Positions 26,101 to 37,767 of a DNA stretch of 64,000 nucleotides are shown in pieces. The first letter of the stretch is position 1. Every line of letters starts with the position of its first letter. Both the position numbers and the translations under genes were made by a program. Source of the DNA: Purshia tridentata (Eukaryota > Streptophyta > Magnoliopsida > Rosales > Rosaceae); the NCBI GenBank assembly GCA_003254885.1, contig QANT01004056.1:1-64000 (forward strand). Reading direction: 5' to 3'. The notes beneath the pieces were generated by a model. It did not search any database. It was not told the origin of the DNA and saw nothing but the letters and a program-made list of their open reading frames with translations.

Positions 26101-29100
26101 AAATTTGCATTTTTTTGTAATTTAGCATGTTGCCCAAGTACAAAAGACCAATGGAAAGGCGAATTGTATGGGCTTGATTATCTATATGAGTTTAATTACT
26201 TAAGACCTAATATAATAAATCATTTAATCCCCAAAAGACGTAGAGTCCAGTAATAGAGAATGTCTGCAAAGTTTCCACACAAAAAATAATAAGTGAACTC
26301 ATAGAAAAGGGCAAATGAAAAATAAAATACAAACCCTTTTCATATGCAGAATGACTTGCTTGCTACAAGGATAAACCATCTCCCCTGAGTTGACAATGGC
26401 AACAATGGTTGCAGACTCTTCCCAGAATTTACACTCTATGTTCACCCCATTCAACACCAACTCAGCAATTTCTTGGCCATACTTCCTGAAAAATTAACCA
26501 TACAGTACCTAAAGTGTGTGAATGATAACCGAAAAAAGAGAAAAGCAACACAACTTATGCATTTTTTGTTTAATAGGATTGAACCCATCATCTACAGAGA
26601 CATAGTTTTTGAAGAGACAACTACAGATACAGATGAAATATCTTTTACATAAACAACGATGTTCTTTGGATACTTATGTGGAGTTGGAGACGGAAATCCT
26701 TTTCTCCCAGCCGGTTTGATTTGGAAAGCAGAGGTTCCTCCAAAAGTTAAAAGTCTTGGCTTGGCTAGTGGCTCATGCAAAGATAAATACTTGTGATAAT
26801 CTTCAGAGGAGAAGCCCAAATGCTTGCATTTCTCCGAATTGGTGTGTCCTATGCAAGAAAGAGGGCGAAAGTGCAGATCATATTTCCTTCATTGTTCTGT
26901 GGCATCAGCGCTATGGTCCAAATTTTTCAAGGAAGCAGGTTTATGGTGGGTAATGCCAGAAGGGTGCTGCTCTTTGTTTAGTGAACAGACTAAGGGTTTT
27001 GGTGGGGAAAGAGGGCCAAAGTGCTTTGGAGTTACAGATTATTAGCCATTTTTTGGGTTATTTGGATGGAGAGAATAAAAGAATTTTTGAAGATTAGAAA
27101 GGGATAGATGTGGAAGAACTGTGGAAGCTAGTTTCTTTTTGGTCATCATTTTGGGCCTCTGTCTCTAGCGTTTTTAGGGGAGTGTCTTTGTTTGCCATTC
27201 TACTTGATTGGAAGGCAGCAATCAGTTAGTTTTGGGCTTGATAAGTTTAGTTAAGGGTGTGGTGCAAGAGTTGCTTTTCTGTTTTTGTTTTGTACCTTAG
27301 TTGATGGACTCCTAGTCCATTGTTTGTACAGTTTTGTGCTCTATTCAATAAAGGTTCTTTCTTCTGAAAAAATAAAAATAAATAAATCAACTAATGCAAA
27401 AAGTAAACCTTTGGACTAGCAAAATATTTCATACTGACTTCCAATTTTTTTTTTTTTTTAAAGGAACAGATACTTCATAATGCCAGTTATGTTGTCATAC
27501 TGTCAATCGCACATTATCAGTGGTTCGAATTCACAGTCTGGCAACATCTCATGTCAAAGCATCTGGCAAGAGAACATTTTCCAATTCTATTAAGGATATG
27601 ACTAGTTGAGTTTACCTACTATTTTTTAGTTCACCAATCAAGATTCAAGATTTTTTTTTTTTTTTTTTTATATAAGAATCAAGATACCAGTTTTCAGTTC
27701 AAGGTTACATATAACACTAAACTAATTTAGTTCTTCAATGTAAGACAGTAACAACATTGAAAGACACATGCAGAAATAGCATCCAACTCTGCCCACATTG
27801 GCCTCAATTTTGTCAAGTTTTTCTGGAGCTTCACTCATGTAAGGCTCAAGCACAGCACAAAACCAAACTCAAACAGCCATACATTTGACCAGTTAGTAAT
27901 TTAGTATTGTTCTTTAGCCAGATAAAGTACTGAAAAAGTGAAAATAGGCACTCATACATGTTACGCAGTGTTGCAGAAATCCGATGAATGCTAAACTGTA
28001 GTGCACATATATCGGTCTTATCATTTGTAGGAGCACCCCCATTAGATAAAATTGGAGGATTGAACTTTGTAGCCTCATATATATCCTGCACATTTAATAA
28101 AAGACAGTATTTAATTTCTAGTCACAACAATGTTTAAAGCTACCTAATTAGATAAGAGATACCTTAATAACTTCATCAGATACAACACCAGAAAATTGAC
28201 CCGAATCATCTGTTCCTCCAGCACCAAGCATGCCAAGGGATATCCAGTTCAGCCATCCACGGGGTTTGCCCACTGGGCGCTCGTCATTAGGTAGTTTCTC
28301 CACAGCAATACTGGCACCATCTTTTCTTAAGTTGGAAGTTGAAGAGTTCAATGAAAACTCCTGCAGGCACATACGATGTGGATAAAAAAAATATAAATTA
28401 CAGACAGGAAAAATCTTTCATTAGTTAAATCACAAATTTGACTCTAATAAAAGCTAGATGTAATGGAATATGGTATAATACGCTGATATGTGTCCTAGCC
28501 TACAGATGAATACTACTCATACCTGCAGCTCACATTCGGCAGCTGACCTGTAACTTAGAATATCATCTATATCTAATTCTTTCTCCATTTGCTCCAATTC
28601 CCATCGAGTACTTGCATCAATTGTCTAATAATGGAAAACATAATTTGTCACTCACAAGTAATAAAACAACCTTTTAAATTGAATTTCACACTTCAATGAT
28701 TAAAAAAAGATAATGCAAATACAGAACCGGTACAAATTTAACATCAACCATGTCCAGAAGAACATGGCCTGAAAATGAAACAAAAGGAAAAAAAACAAAA
28801 AAGCATTTCAATGTGCAGGATACTAATATTGCTTCAATTTCAAGATTTCTATGCATTGGACATACAAACTATGATTTCAATCTTATTCTATTTCATTACT
28901 TTTTTTCCATACATGCAGTACCGAGGGAGACAAAAAGGAGAAAGTTCAACTATCATAATGTAACTACAATAATCACACTTTTACACAACCAGCCTTAAAT
29001 TGAAGTTTATCTGTCATGTAATTTCCAGTTATCTTTTCCAACAATGCCATTGGCCAGGTTAACCACATGCACTCCAAGGGTAAGAAATCAAATTATCATT

Positions 29101-32100
29101 AATCTCTTAGGCCCTCATGAAGTTAAATTCAACTTTAAAGACCTCTAATGTAATTATTCTTCAGGTTTGAGCTGGATCCCTTGATACCATCAGAGTAGAC
29201 AAATTGTTTCAACAAAGACAACGTCATTTCACCGCACTTCCTATACAGTGTAACAAGATAACCCATAATTCTATGATAAATAATCATACCAGCAATAACT
29301 AGAGACATTCACACATTTGCATGTTTATTGAGAGCCATGACCAACATTACCAAACCATATACAAGACTGCAAGTGTGTGCGCAACAAGTACAACAATCAC
29401 CTGTTCATGGCGAAGAAAATCCAGCTTAGTCTTATACAGGTTAACATACTTCCGACAAGAACTTCTGCAATCAGGAATTTATATTACACTGTTAAAGCAA
29501 GCAAAACTACCTGGAAAATGATCATAATGTAACTTTACATAAGATAACACCTTTTATTTCCTCGAGGAGACAGTGACGGTGCACATTTGAAAAAAAATCG
29601 GTATATGTATATCAAATATGAAAAAATTGTGTAACTAAGAAACCAAACAGAAAATAAGTTTACTTCTTGATGTTGCACTTTGTATGAAAGAGGGTAAAAT
29701 CTAAACAGAAATTGAGCTTACAGTCTCTGTCCAAAGTATCTCCACGAGGTTTTCTTTAATCTCTTATGAACATCTGATAGGACAGATTCTTGCGCATAAT
29801 GCCACCACATGATTTGCCAACCCTTCATTTTTTTGGATAACGGACTACACCAGGGACGATAACGGCCATACCTTCACAATTCAATCACCGGAGATCAATT
29901 AAGAGCCACTTGAGATTTTACTGATGCTTGCAAGTTTCAAGTTTTAACATGAATGCCTCACCTGAGTATAAGCTTTATAGCAAAAACAACAATAACACCA
30001 ACAATGGTATCATGACAGTGAGTCAGCAAGGCAAGAAAAATATAGAAAAAGTCCCACACAAAGAACATTCTTTTCTTTCATAGAAGTCGTAAACCATCAA
30101 TGGTTGTACATATATACCAGGAATTTTATTTTTTTTTAATAAGAAGCAAAGTTTCATTAATTAAAGATGAAAGTTACAAGCAGAGGACAAGGAGTCCACT
30201 GATCACAAGTCTAAACTAATAAAAATAAAACGTCAAAGGATTGCAATAAAGCAGCCAAAATAAAAAAAAATAGGCTACTACACACAACAGTATTCCAATA
30301 GAAAAAGGATAACCTGAAAAGAATAATCTTTAAATTCCGAAGATATCAACACCCAACATTTCAGTTTATAAAACACACAAAATTTCAGTTTGTTGTTGAT
30401 GGTGAAATGACAACAGCAGAATTTCTTACAAAATTTCAGTTTATCAGCGACAATGGTCATAAATATAATAGCTAAAAATGTTATGAACAATAAACTTACT
30501 TTTTTCTCAATTCACATGTGCACAAATAATCCGACAAAATTAAGATCTGTTGCAACTGAACCTCATCTAAAGACAACACCTGACATGCACATCGTGAAGA
30601 CAGATGAGAAGCTAGTAAACCAACTGAACTGAATTAATATACACCATAGAGACAATTTACCAACCAAGCCAGTTATCTCAGCAGTGATAGAGTACTGTGG
30701 ATTATGGTTATCAAGCTCTCCAGATCTGTTGACCTAAATTAAAAGCATGTATCTCAAATTCAGTATACAGGAAAAAATCTAAGACTATGAACATCTGTTA
30801 TACAATTGCCAATTTTATTTTGAGTAATTAGAGACAAAAATGAGGTTTCTTTTATTTTTTATAAGAAAAATGGGGTTTCTTTTGAACTAAAATATAAGAC
30901 AGATCACCATTCAAAAGGACTCTCTCCCACAGACACAAAAATACATGTCCACACATGCATACAATGCAATCAAAAATAACTTACCAAAGCATAGAGTGAA
31001 AGCAATAATCAAGCACAAATGAAACTTCAGATCATGCTACCAAAAGCTTCTCAAAGGTCAAAATTCTTTTTGTGAAAGAAATAAATATTTTATTGGTCAA
31101 AATATCAATATGTTAAGAACATTGGGTGCCGTGGAGTTTCATCTCTGATTTGCAAAAATTTGGTAGTTGATAAAAATGCATTCACTTCTGATTGTTTGGG
31201 GATGGAGGTTGGTGGTTCTCACATTCCTATATTTCATGTTGGTGGAGGAATTTTTTAAGGATTTATATGGGGTGAAAACAAGAATTTCTTGAATGACCAA
31301 CCTTACATTCCAATGACCAAATCCAAAAAGAATAAATAAAATGCTGTCAAAAATCATAAACAAACCTAAGAACAAAGAAAATTATTGCACAACCCAGAGA
31401 GAGAGAGAGCTCATGAAATACAACAGCAACTCCAATGACACAAAAACAAAAAAGAAAAAAATTGACTTTCATACCGAAAGTGACATGGAAACATCACATG
31501 GTGACAGTATAGAGTCATATTTTTCCCCATCGGATCTTGTATCATGCCAGAATTTTGAGCCCCCACCATTGTTCATGGTCATCAATTCCATCTCTCCATG
31601 AAATGTGCCACAATAAAACTCCAAACCCATAATCTCCACAATTTTGTTAACCTGGCCCCCTCTTCCCCTTGCAACTGATGACCTGAGATATTAGAGAATG
31701 ATAAAATTAAAAGCCAGATGGCAGTACAAGTTTACAACTAATTAACCATATATCATACGAACATAACAGGTCCAGACTCCACAGACATATCCCTTTTTTC
31801 AAAATATACAAGTTTTTTACTATACATCTCAAAAGATTACAAAACTGTGGACAAGGAGTCCACCGCAAGAATACAATACAGATCAACTGCAAACATCAAA
31901 CCCAAGCTACACAAATAACATCTAACAAACAGATGCATTCCAATCTGAAAGAATAGATGAAAAGGATAATTCCTGAAATTCTACAGAATCTGACACCCAC
32001 AGTGAGGACCAGAACCTGACTCTATCCCTGCATTCTTCCACCACAACCCTACAAAAACCTTTGAATACTCCTATATCTCTGTATCCAAATAACCCAAAAT

Positions 32101-35100
32101 ATCTAATGTTCTATCAAGGACCAAAAAGAGTACTCAACAAGAGAAAAAAACAAAACAAAACAATAATAAACACACAAAGGCAGTGGCAGGTAATTGGACG
32201 CAACCCATGTATACAAGTAATATAACCAGTAACATAAAGATACAAGGTAAACAAAAGGGAAGTACAAACTTTGGGCCTGTTTGACAGTGCTTTTAAAATT
32301 GTCAAAAGCACTTTAAGATTAATAAAAGCGCCTTTGGTAGCATTTGGTAGAAATATATATAAATGTTTCTGAGTTATAAAAGTGCTTTTAAGGGGTTTTT
32401 TGAGAAGCACCTGACAAGTGCTTTCATCAAGAAGCACTTCAAGTGCTTTTGCATGAACTACTTATAATTTTTATAAAAATTTGTATGTGCTTCTTTGCAA
32501 AACCGCTTCTAGCAAATAAAAGCGCTTCTAAGAAAGAGTGCCAAACGGGTCCTTTATCACACATAGCCAATACAAATCACTCAACCAGGACCCCAACAAC
32601 CCACGCTTACCATTCACGCCAAATCCAATCCACATACATAGCCCATGATGACCCCCATAACCTAAAACACAAGCTCATAGTCCACAGTTCACTACCACCA
32701 CCTATGCCCACAAACTCACCTACTTGGCACCATCAATTGAAGTTTCTGTTGTCAAATCACAGCCATTTTCTAAGGCATTAACATCATTCACAGGTAGGTA
32801 ACCCACACTCAAACCATCGATATCCCGTCTTTTCATATGTCAAAGCTTCAACTGATTTATAAATAAAAAAATTTTAAAAAAAAGGGACCTAAAGTCTACT
32901 ACTGAACACGAAGATATAAAAAATGTCAAACTCAGTCAATTCCAGCATGTCTCTTCTTCTGATTTTCTTCATTCTGCAGCTTTGGCAGTTTAATCAAAGG
33001 AAGACACAAATGGAAATTCAGTATATTAAGATTCATTTTTCCACACGTTAACAGAAAACCATCTAGGCATTGTATAAACCAGTCACATGCCAGACTTTTT
33101 TCATATAAGTTGAAATGGATTAAAAAGAGGGGTTGCAACTATGAATTCCAGCTAACATTATTGCAGTTAAAAACAATGTCGGCCAAATATATACAGAAAA
33201 ACACCAATGAAGAGTCAATATGCCAAATATATTCAGAGACTCTCCAGAGAACCAATGTAACATCCAATAAAGGAGAACCTAAGAAAAATAATCGAAACTA
33301 CCATTACACCAGAAGAAACTATGAATTACCCAAAAGGATTTTGCTTCATTGTCCTCAAGCTGGATAACTTTAAACCGAATACAGTATACACCTGGGAAAC
33401 AATAAGCAAGAATGAAAAGTTAGGCTTTGTTAGCCAAGAAAAAAAGTTGCGCAGAAGAGAAGCAACTTCAAATACGAAATACTATCCGCATCTGAGAAAA
33501 CAGCAAAAGAAATGAAGGTTTTTCAATAAACTTTTACCCATAAAAAAAAAAATGACTTAAAAATAAATAATTTATTTTCGATAGGAAAATCTAATAAAGG
33601 AAAAAGCTAAAGTAAGACAATAAAATCAACACCAAAAACCAGTAATACAATACCGTTTAAGAAAAACCATTAATAAGATAAAGTACAGCCTGTTGTGGCA
33701 AATATTATAAAATTAACAAGGTCTATAAGATGGAAAAAAAATTTACCGAATCACTCAGATTGTCAAGGTACAAGACATGAAAATCTCTGATTGACACTTG
33801 AATGTTGTCAAGAACCTAGGGAGCAAAGGAATGAACATCAGTGGTTACTGAAATTAATTACAGATCACAAATCCAGAAAATCAAAGAATCTCTTCAGCAG
33901 CACTGAAATAGACATTTAAACTCTCTTTTTTTTTTCAAAAGTGTACTCTTCAGCAGCACTGAAATAGACATTTAAACTCTTTTTTTTTCAAAAGTGTTCA
34001 TAGAATAATAAAGAAATATATATAAGAAATATGATACCATTTCTGCAGATTGTTTTAGTGATAATGCAGGCACCATTTCATTCCAACCGTACAGGAAGAT
34101 TCGGAAATCAAAAGCCTCACCCAAGGTTAATTGGGGCTAGTTACATTCCTGGGGATTTCTTTGATTTGCTTAGTGAACAGCATAGAGGGTTGGGGAAAGG
34201 AAAGAAAGCTAAAGTCTCATAGGGTTGTATGACTTCAGTCATTGCAGAATTTAAGGACCTTTCTTTTTCTACTATTTATCTAGATTGGAGGGCTGCTGCG
34301 CATTAATTTTAGTTAGGATACTCTGTACTGTTTCTTTAATAATGTTTTTGAAGCTCAGCAGATATGTTTAGGTGGACTTCTGTTCCACTGTTTGAATTCT
34401 CTTGTTTCCTCCTAAATAAAAATTTCTGTTTCTATAAAATAAAAAAATAAAAAAAGAAGCCAATCAATTTGAGACAAAAGCAATGACTGATCACAAGGTG
34501 ATGTTACCTTTGCAGTAATATATGATTTAAGCCCAGCCTGATTTTCTGCAGAAAATAAAATAAAATAAAATACATTACACCTCCTCTCAAAAACTAGAAC
34601 TAACATCAATACTAAGAGAATTATGTTGACAAGAATGAAACAAGGGCAATCTGGCCTAGACAGCGAATCAGTGCCCATGAAATGTCGCCAATAATGTAAA
34701 TGTCTCATCATCAGTCTTGTTTGATAATGAATTTCTTTCGGAAATGCAAATTTTTTATGGTCAGCAAAAAAATGAAAGTGATGATATTTTTAATTTTGAG
34801 AAAATATAGTAGTTATTATATTTAATACTTTGACAATTATAATGGCATTAGTGACATTTTTATAGTAATTCATTGTCAACCAGTAAAAATAGACAGATAA
34901 ATCATTAAATGAGGGACCTAATGCAAAAGAAAAAAGTTATTGAACTTATTCTAATTATTCTTATGGGCTAAGGACCCTGCGTTAAAAATCCCTTTTCTCT
35001 CCCTTTCCCTTTTACAGTTGTTCATTCTGCTTCTTTAAGTGTTGTTGTAATTTCCCACACTGTTCTATCAGCTGAAAGCAGCCCCTTAAAGCCTGTGGTA

Positions 35101-37068
35101 TGTTTGTCCTCAAACCTCACCCTCATCCAGTTTTACATCTTTTCCAAACTTTAACCCACATGACTAAAAGAACTTCTACTCAGCCCATTCAAAACCAACC
35201 TTTGCCTTATAGCCCAACCTGGTCCATAGTCCAAACCTAATCAAACTCAAGCCCCTAACCTTTCCTACACATTAGAAGACCCTAAATTCCTAGCTTTTCT
35301 AACCTTAGTCCACCAAATAAGCACTCTGTGCCAAATCACAGGGCAATTGCTCTCAGCTTCGACATATTGTAAATTGGCATAAAGAAAAAAACTTCCATAA
35401 CAATTAAATAGATGTCTCCCAGTGGAAAGGAAAGGTTATATAGTTTAGGTGTGTGAACAAAAATACTAAAGCCAAAAAAAAGTGTTTGCCTCCAATTCGG
35501 AATGATTCTTGGATTCTAAAAGTATTTAGAAAAATGAAAAATGGAAAAAGAACAAGTAATTGAATCCCAACCCACCCCGCCCCCACCCAAAAACAAAAAC
35601 AAAAACAAAAACAAAAACCCTCCCACCTAGAATTCTACAATGAGGACCCTTCATTTTCTTNAAAAAAAAACAAAAACAAAAACAAAAACCCTCCCACCTA
35701 GAATTCTACAATGAGGACCCTTCATTTTCTTGGTAAAATCTTCACCACAGCTAATAACTCTAAGTCAATATATAGCGCACGCATACAAATGAGTATATTT
35801 TCTCCACAGAAAAGAAAAGATCATATATTTAGGAGATGATCATTAGTTGCCTCATGTAAGTGGAATTTTAAAAGCTTACCGCAAACACGTCTTGACAGTT
35901 TTGCCAGCTCTGCTGCAGCAAGTTTGGCTCTTTTGCCAGCAAATTCTCGTCTTTCAACTTCATCCAAACTCCACTACAACAGATAAAAATAATCTAAGAA
36001 TAAAGTTTCTAATGAAATTATCCCTTTCCAGATACTTTATTAATTGCTCCATTCTGCAATTTACATGATATAGGATACCGTTATTATCTGTAAAACCAAT
36101 TTGGGGCTCCTGATTAATTTTAGTTTTTTCAATGTTTCATAAGTTGTATGATATATTTTCTTTTCGCAATATATATCAAAGGCTTCTAATTGTCAAATCC
36201 AAATGCATTTTCTTTTCAAACAAACATATCTGAGATTGAAATTTACCTCTTGATCATCCCGCTGGGATGCACAAAGAAAGACATTTTCTAAAATAACTAC
36301 AATGGGGTCCCAACCAAGGCTTTTCCATGGAATTTTGATGCTTAACTTTCCAACCCAACCTATCAAAAAAATCCACGATTTGATATTTAGACAACAATAA
36401 ACACATGATCAAAACTAAATTCCTATATGTAATACAAAAACTAGGTAGTCAAATTTAACAGAAAAGAAAGTACTTGAATCACAAAAATACAAGTTCTAGC
36501 GACAGTGACATTTTCAACTTTGACATTCATTTCTCATGTCGAACGAATGTAAGTTCAATACTTAGACCATAAATCACTGGTTCATTTGGATACAAATTAA
36601 CAAACAAGCAAATTCACAACGTCCCACATGGAAGAACTTTTAACAATAACAATGCTATAAACAAGAGGAGGCAAAAATACCATGCTTTAAAGCAAAAGGC
36701 AGCTGGAGATAATCAAAGGCTTCAAGACTTAGCTCCACATTTTCCAAGAACACTTCCTCTGCATGACAATAAATGAAATTCAACTTCCACATCAATCTTT
36801 TAAAACCCAATAACTGCTTCTGTGTGTGATGCCCATGTAATTTTCAAGTGGAAAAAGCATAGAAAAACAGCACAATTCAATCAATGATCAGAAACAAACA
36901 TGAAACAAATACCAAATAAACAAAATAAAGTACGGAAAGAAAAGTTGGGTTTGTGTCAGTGTGTGATATACCATTCCAAAGTGTTATCTTAAGCTGATGC
37001 TTCTGAAAATCTTTGACGTAGCGACCGAGGTAACCCTCAAGCACCTGACCAAAAACACTATCGAACAT
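6194..37068 (-). CDS. SHBY: VPS13-family lipid-transfer protein, SHRUBBY type
   Basis: Giant minus-strand gene with 47 coding exons whose phases all close, giving about 3463 aa. First exons: 37068-36972, 36758-36681, 36359-36247, 35973-35880, 34545-34508. Largest exons: 21302-19756 and 19649-18550. Last exon: 6882-6194. Residues 1-115 form the chorein N-domain (MFDSVFGQVLEGYLGRYVKD, then IPWKSLGWDPIVVILENVFL). Exons at 16134-11619 (about residues 1857-2710) carry the VPS13 adaptor/SHR-binding region, with motifs such as VPVVFDVSVQRYSKLIRLYS and RYIISNACSKDLCYK. The end has the glycine-rich amphipathic region (GLTGLLQSPIKGAEKHG, LGITGLVAKPAASI) and a PH-like C-terminus. VPS13 proteins are rod-shaped lipid carriers at membrane contact sites. 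The Arabidopsis member At5g24740 (SHRUBBY) is linked to root growth and gibberellin signalling. Long introns carry LINE and MITE-like insertions. Confidence 0.93.
7697..8448 (+). mobile_element. Truncated LINE (L1 type) in a VPS13 intron
   Basis: A 5'-truncated LINE in the intron between VPS13 exons 9292-9146 and 7657-7553, inserted opposite to the gene. An 8-bp target-site duplication, GTAATGTA, flanks it at 7697-7704 and 8441-8448, and a poly-A tail ends at about 8439. The 3' part is nearly the same as the copy at about 26650-27370. The frame at 7700-8062 reads through a piece of the reverse-transcriptase zinc-binding region (GLIWKAKVPP) straight into the sequence after it, so an internal deletion of roughly 180 bp is visible. 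Confidence 0.85.
10912..11240 (-). mobile_element. LINE 3' tail in minus orientation, with an N
   Basis: A run of about 60 T (10912-10971, one N at 10956) is the poly-A tail of a minus-strand retroelement, followed by the TTTAATAAATTTCATTTCTC type of tail seen in other LINEs here. The stem-loop shared with the other copies is at 11024-11040. Its left boundary is clear. The right boundary at about 11240 is uncertain. It lies in the VPS13 intron between exons 11536-11453 and 10832-10782. Confidence 0.6.
12035..12069. repeat. (GA)n microsatellite
   Basis: About 17 GA units in a VPS13 intron. Likely to vary in length between individuals. Confidence 0.9.
12655..12910 (-). mobile_element. Probable LINE 3' fragment, minus orientation
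   Basis: On the minus strand the segment ends with a tail of the type CTGTATTTAATAAAGTTATG followed by an A/T-rich end near 12655. It also has a degenerate version of the shared LINE stem-loop at about 12725-12741. Boundaries are approximate and no coding motif remains. It lies in the VPS13 intron between exons 13594-13478 and 12489-12216. Confidence 0.45.
16421..16514. repeat. 47-bp tandem duplication in a VPS13 intron
   Basis: Two adjacent copies, offset 47 bp, both start TTTAATGTGTGGA and end in AGGGATCCCT, with several substitutions between them. They lie in the intron between exons 17297-17148 and 16134-15571. Confidence 0.8.
23142..23168. repeat. (GA)n microsatellite
   Basis: About 13 GA units in a VPS13 intron, at the left edge of the LINE-derived stretch. 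Confidence 0.85.
23380..23985 (+). mobile_element. Decayed LINE with reverse-transcriptase motif
   Basis: In the VPS13 intron between exons 24160-24058 and 22881-22699. Translation near 23408-23495 gives MANE, a stop, then VEKVKKMKIEGLLFEIDFEK, which is the typical plant LINE reverse-transcriptase segment (usually KGLLFKIDFEKAYD). Sequence after that jumps quickly to a 3' tail ending in AATAAAATCTTGTTTCTC and an A-rich end at about 23985, so the middle is deleted. The left edge may extend to about 23170. Confidence 0.7.
24171..24282. repeat. Three imperfect tandem repeats of about 37 bp
   Basis: The unit contains TTTATATAACAGA, then ATAAGG, then AATTCAAAGG. Three copies are adjacent, just upstream of VPS13 exon 24160-24058 in the transcript sense. 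Confidence 0.75.
24293..24538. mobile_element. MITE-like element with perfect 15-bp inverted ends
   Basis: CGTTGCTGCAGGATG at 24293-24307 is exactly inverted at 24524-24538 (CATCCTGCAGCAACG). The element is 246 bp and has no coding capacity. Subterminal pieces such as GGGCATT near the left and AATGCCC near the right are also inverted. No target-site duplication was certain. It sits in the VPS13 intron between exons 24730-24672 and 24160-24058. Confidence 0.7.
26580..27375 (+). mobile_element. Truncated LINE (L1 type) with zf-RVT domain
   Basis: In the VPS13 intron between exons 28085-27958 and 26485-26335. Around 26690-26950 the plus strand encodes the zinc-binding region that follows LINE reverse transcriptases: GLIWKAEVPPKVKSLAWLVA, then CISPNWCVLCKKEGESADHI. 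Frameshifts break it. The 3' end from about 26900 matches the copy at 7980-8440 closely and ends in an A-rich tail near 27370. The left boundary is approximate. Confidence 0.85.
30120..30255 (-). mobile_element. LINE 3' tail fragment, minus orientation
   Basis: A minus-strand tail (TTAATGAAACTTTGCTTC then A-rich) is followed by the shared stem-loop at 30183-30199. No coding sequence is left. The boundaries are approximate. It lies in the VPS13 intron between exons 30579-30500 and 29871-29722. Confidence 0.5.
31760..31900 (-). mobile_element. Possible LINE 3' tail fragment, minus orientation
   Basis: Contains a perfect version of the stem-loop found in the other LINE tails, GTGGACAAGGAGTCCAC at 31847-31863, with an A/T-rich stretch to its left. 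Only a short piece can be recognised, and its edges are guesses. Confidence 0.4.
32273..32552. mobile_element. MITE with hAT-like terminal inverted repeats
   Basis: The left end GGGCCTGTTTGACAGTGC and the inverted right end GGACCCGTTTGGCACTC pair, and the interior repeats AAGCACTT / AAGTGCTTTT arms, so the 280-bp element folds on itself. A diverged relative lies at 50163-50367. It is in the VPS13 intron between exons 33391-33330 and 31682-31475. No clear 8-bp target duplication was identified. Confidence 0.75.
33890..34000. repeat. 56-bp tandem duplication in a VPS13 intron
   Basis: Two copies, offset 56 bp, both begin CTCTTCAGCAGCACTGAAAT and end with a T-run followed by CAAAAGTGT. They are nearly identical, so the event is recent. 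Confidence 0.85.
34040..34445 (+). mobile_element. LINE 3' fragment, second subfamily
   Basis: Inserted opposite to the VPS13 gene, between exons 34545-34508 and 33815-33747. The stretch TTAGTGAACAG and the following G-rich sequence resemble the 3' regions of the LINE copies at about 8040 and 26970, but the rest has diverged. It carries the shared stem-loop at 34372-34388 and ends in an A-rich tail near 34445. Confidence 0.65.
35580..35740. repeat. 71-bp duplication across an N base
   Basis: A CAAAAA-repeat followed by CCCTCCCACCTAGAATTCTA and the sequence to TCATTTTCTT occurs twice, offset 71 bp and essentially identical, with a single N at 35661 at the joint. This may be an assembly artefact, not biology. 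It lies in a VPS13 intron. Confidence 0.8.
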
Positions 37069-37767
37069 TGCCTCTTATGCCGTCTCCCGATCCTCGCTCA
37101 CGCGCCCATTAGAATTGCGATTAGAACTAGCAGTGACTACTAGACTGAGAGCAAGAGGACGAATATCGACTGAGAAGCGTTGATAAAGAGGAAGAGAGAT
37201 GAGAGAGGCCTCGCGCAGAGCCTACCAGAGAGAAATTTCAGAAGGAGATGAAGAAGAAGAAGCAAGCACCGCCGAAGTTGGTTGCATACGATAGCGCCAA
37301 ACCGAGAAACCGAGAAATAGAGCATTCGAGTTACCTGCCCAACCCATTTCCTCATTTAATACTTTTACTTTTTTTTCCTGCGGACTATTCATTACAAAAT
37401 TTGATAACTATTAACTACCAAAATTAAAAAACTTATATCAGAAATGAAAATGGTTAATGTTTTTTTCAAGCACAAAAATGCACGACCAATGGCTCGACTG
37501 GACGGCATAATTTGAATAGTAAATTATATTTAAAATAAAATATTTTTATATTATATAATGGTTAATATAAATTTTTTTTAGTATAAAATTAATAAATTTT
37601 AAAGTTATATATTATTTTAGTTATTAAACTCAATATATTTAATGATGTCATCTATTTTGATACATTGAAAAATATCTATTTGTTCATTCTTTTTTCTATT
37701 ATTTATGAGTATAAAATTATGACGTTGTCCTTAATTTAGTTTTCCAGTCTTGACCACCTAATTAACA

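Noticed and set aside
32443-32781. 112-aa open frame on the plus strand
   Set aside because: It begins inside a MITE and continues into intron sequence with a low-complexity histidine- and proline-rich translation.
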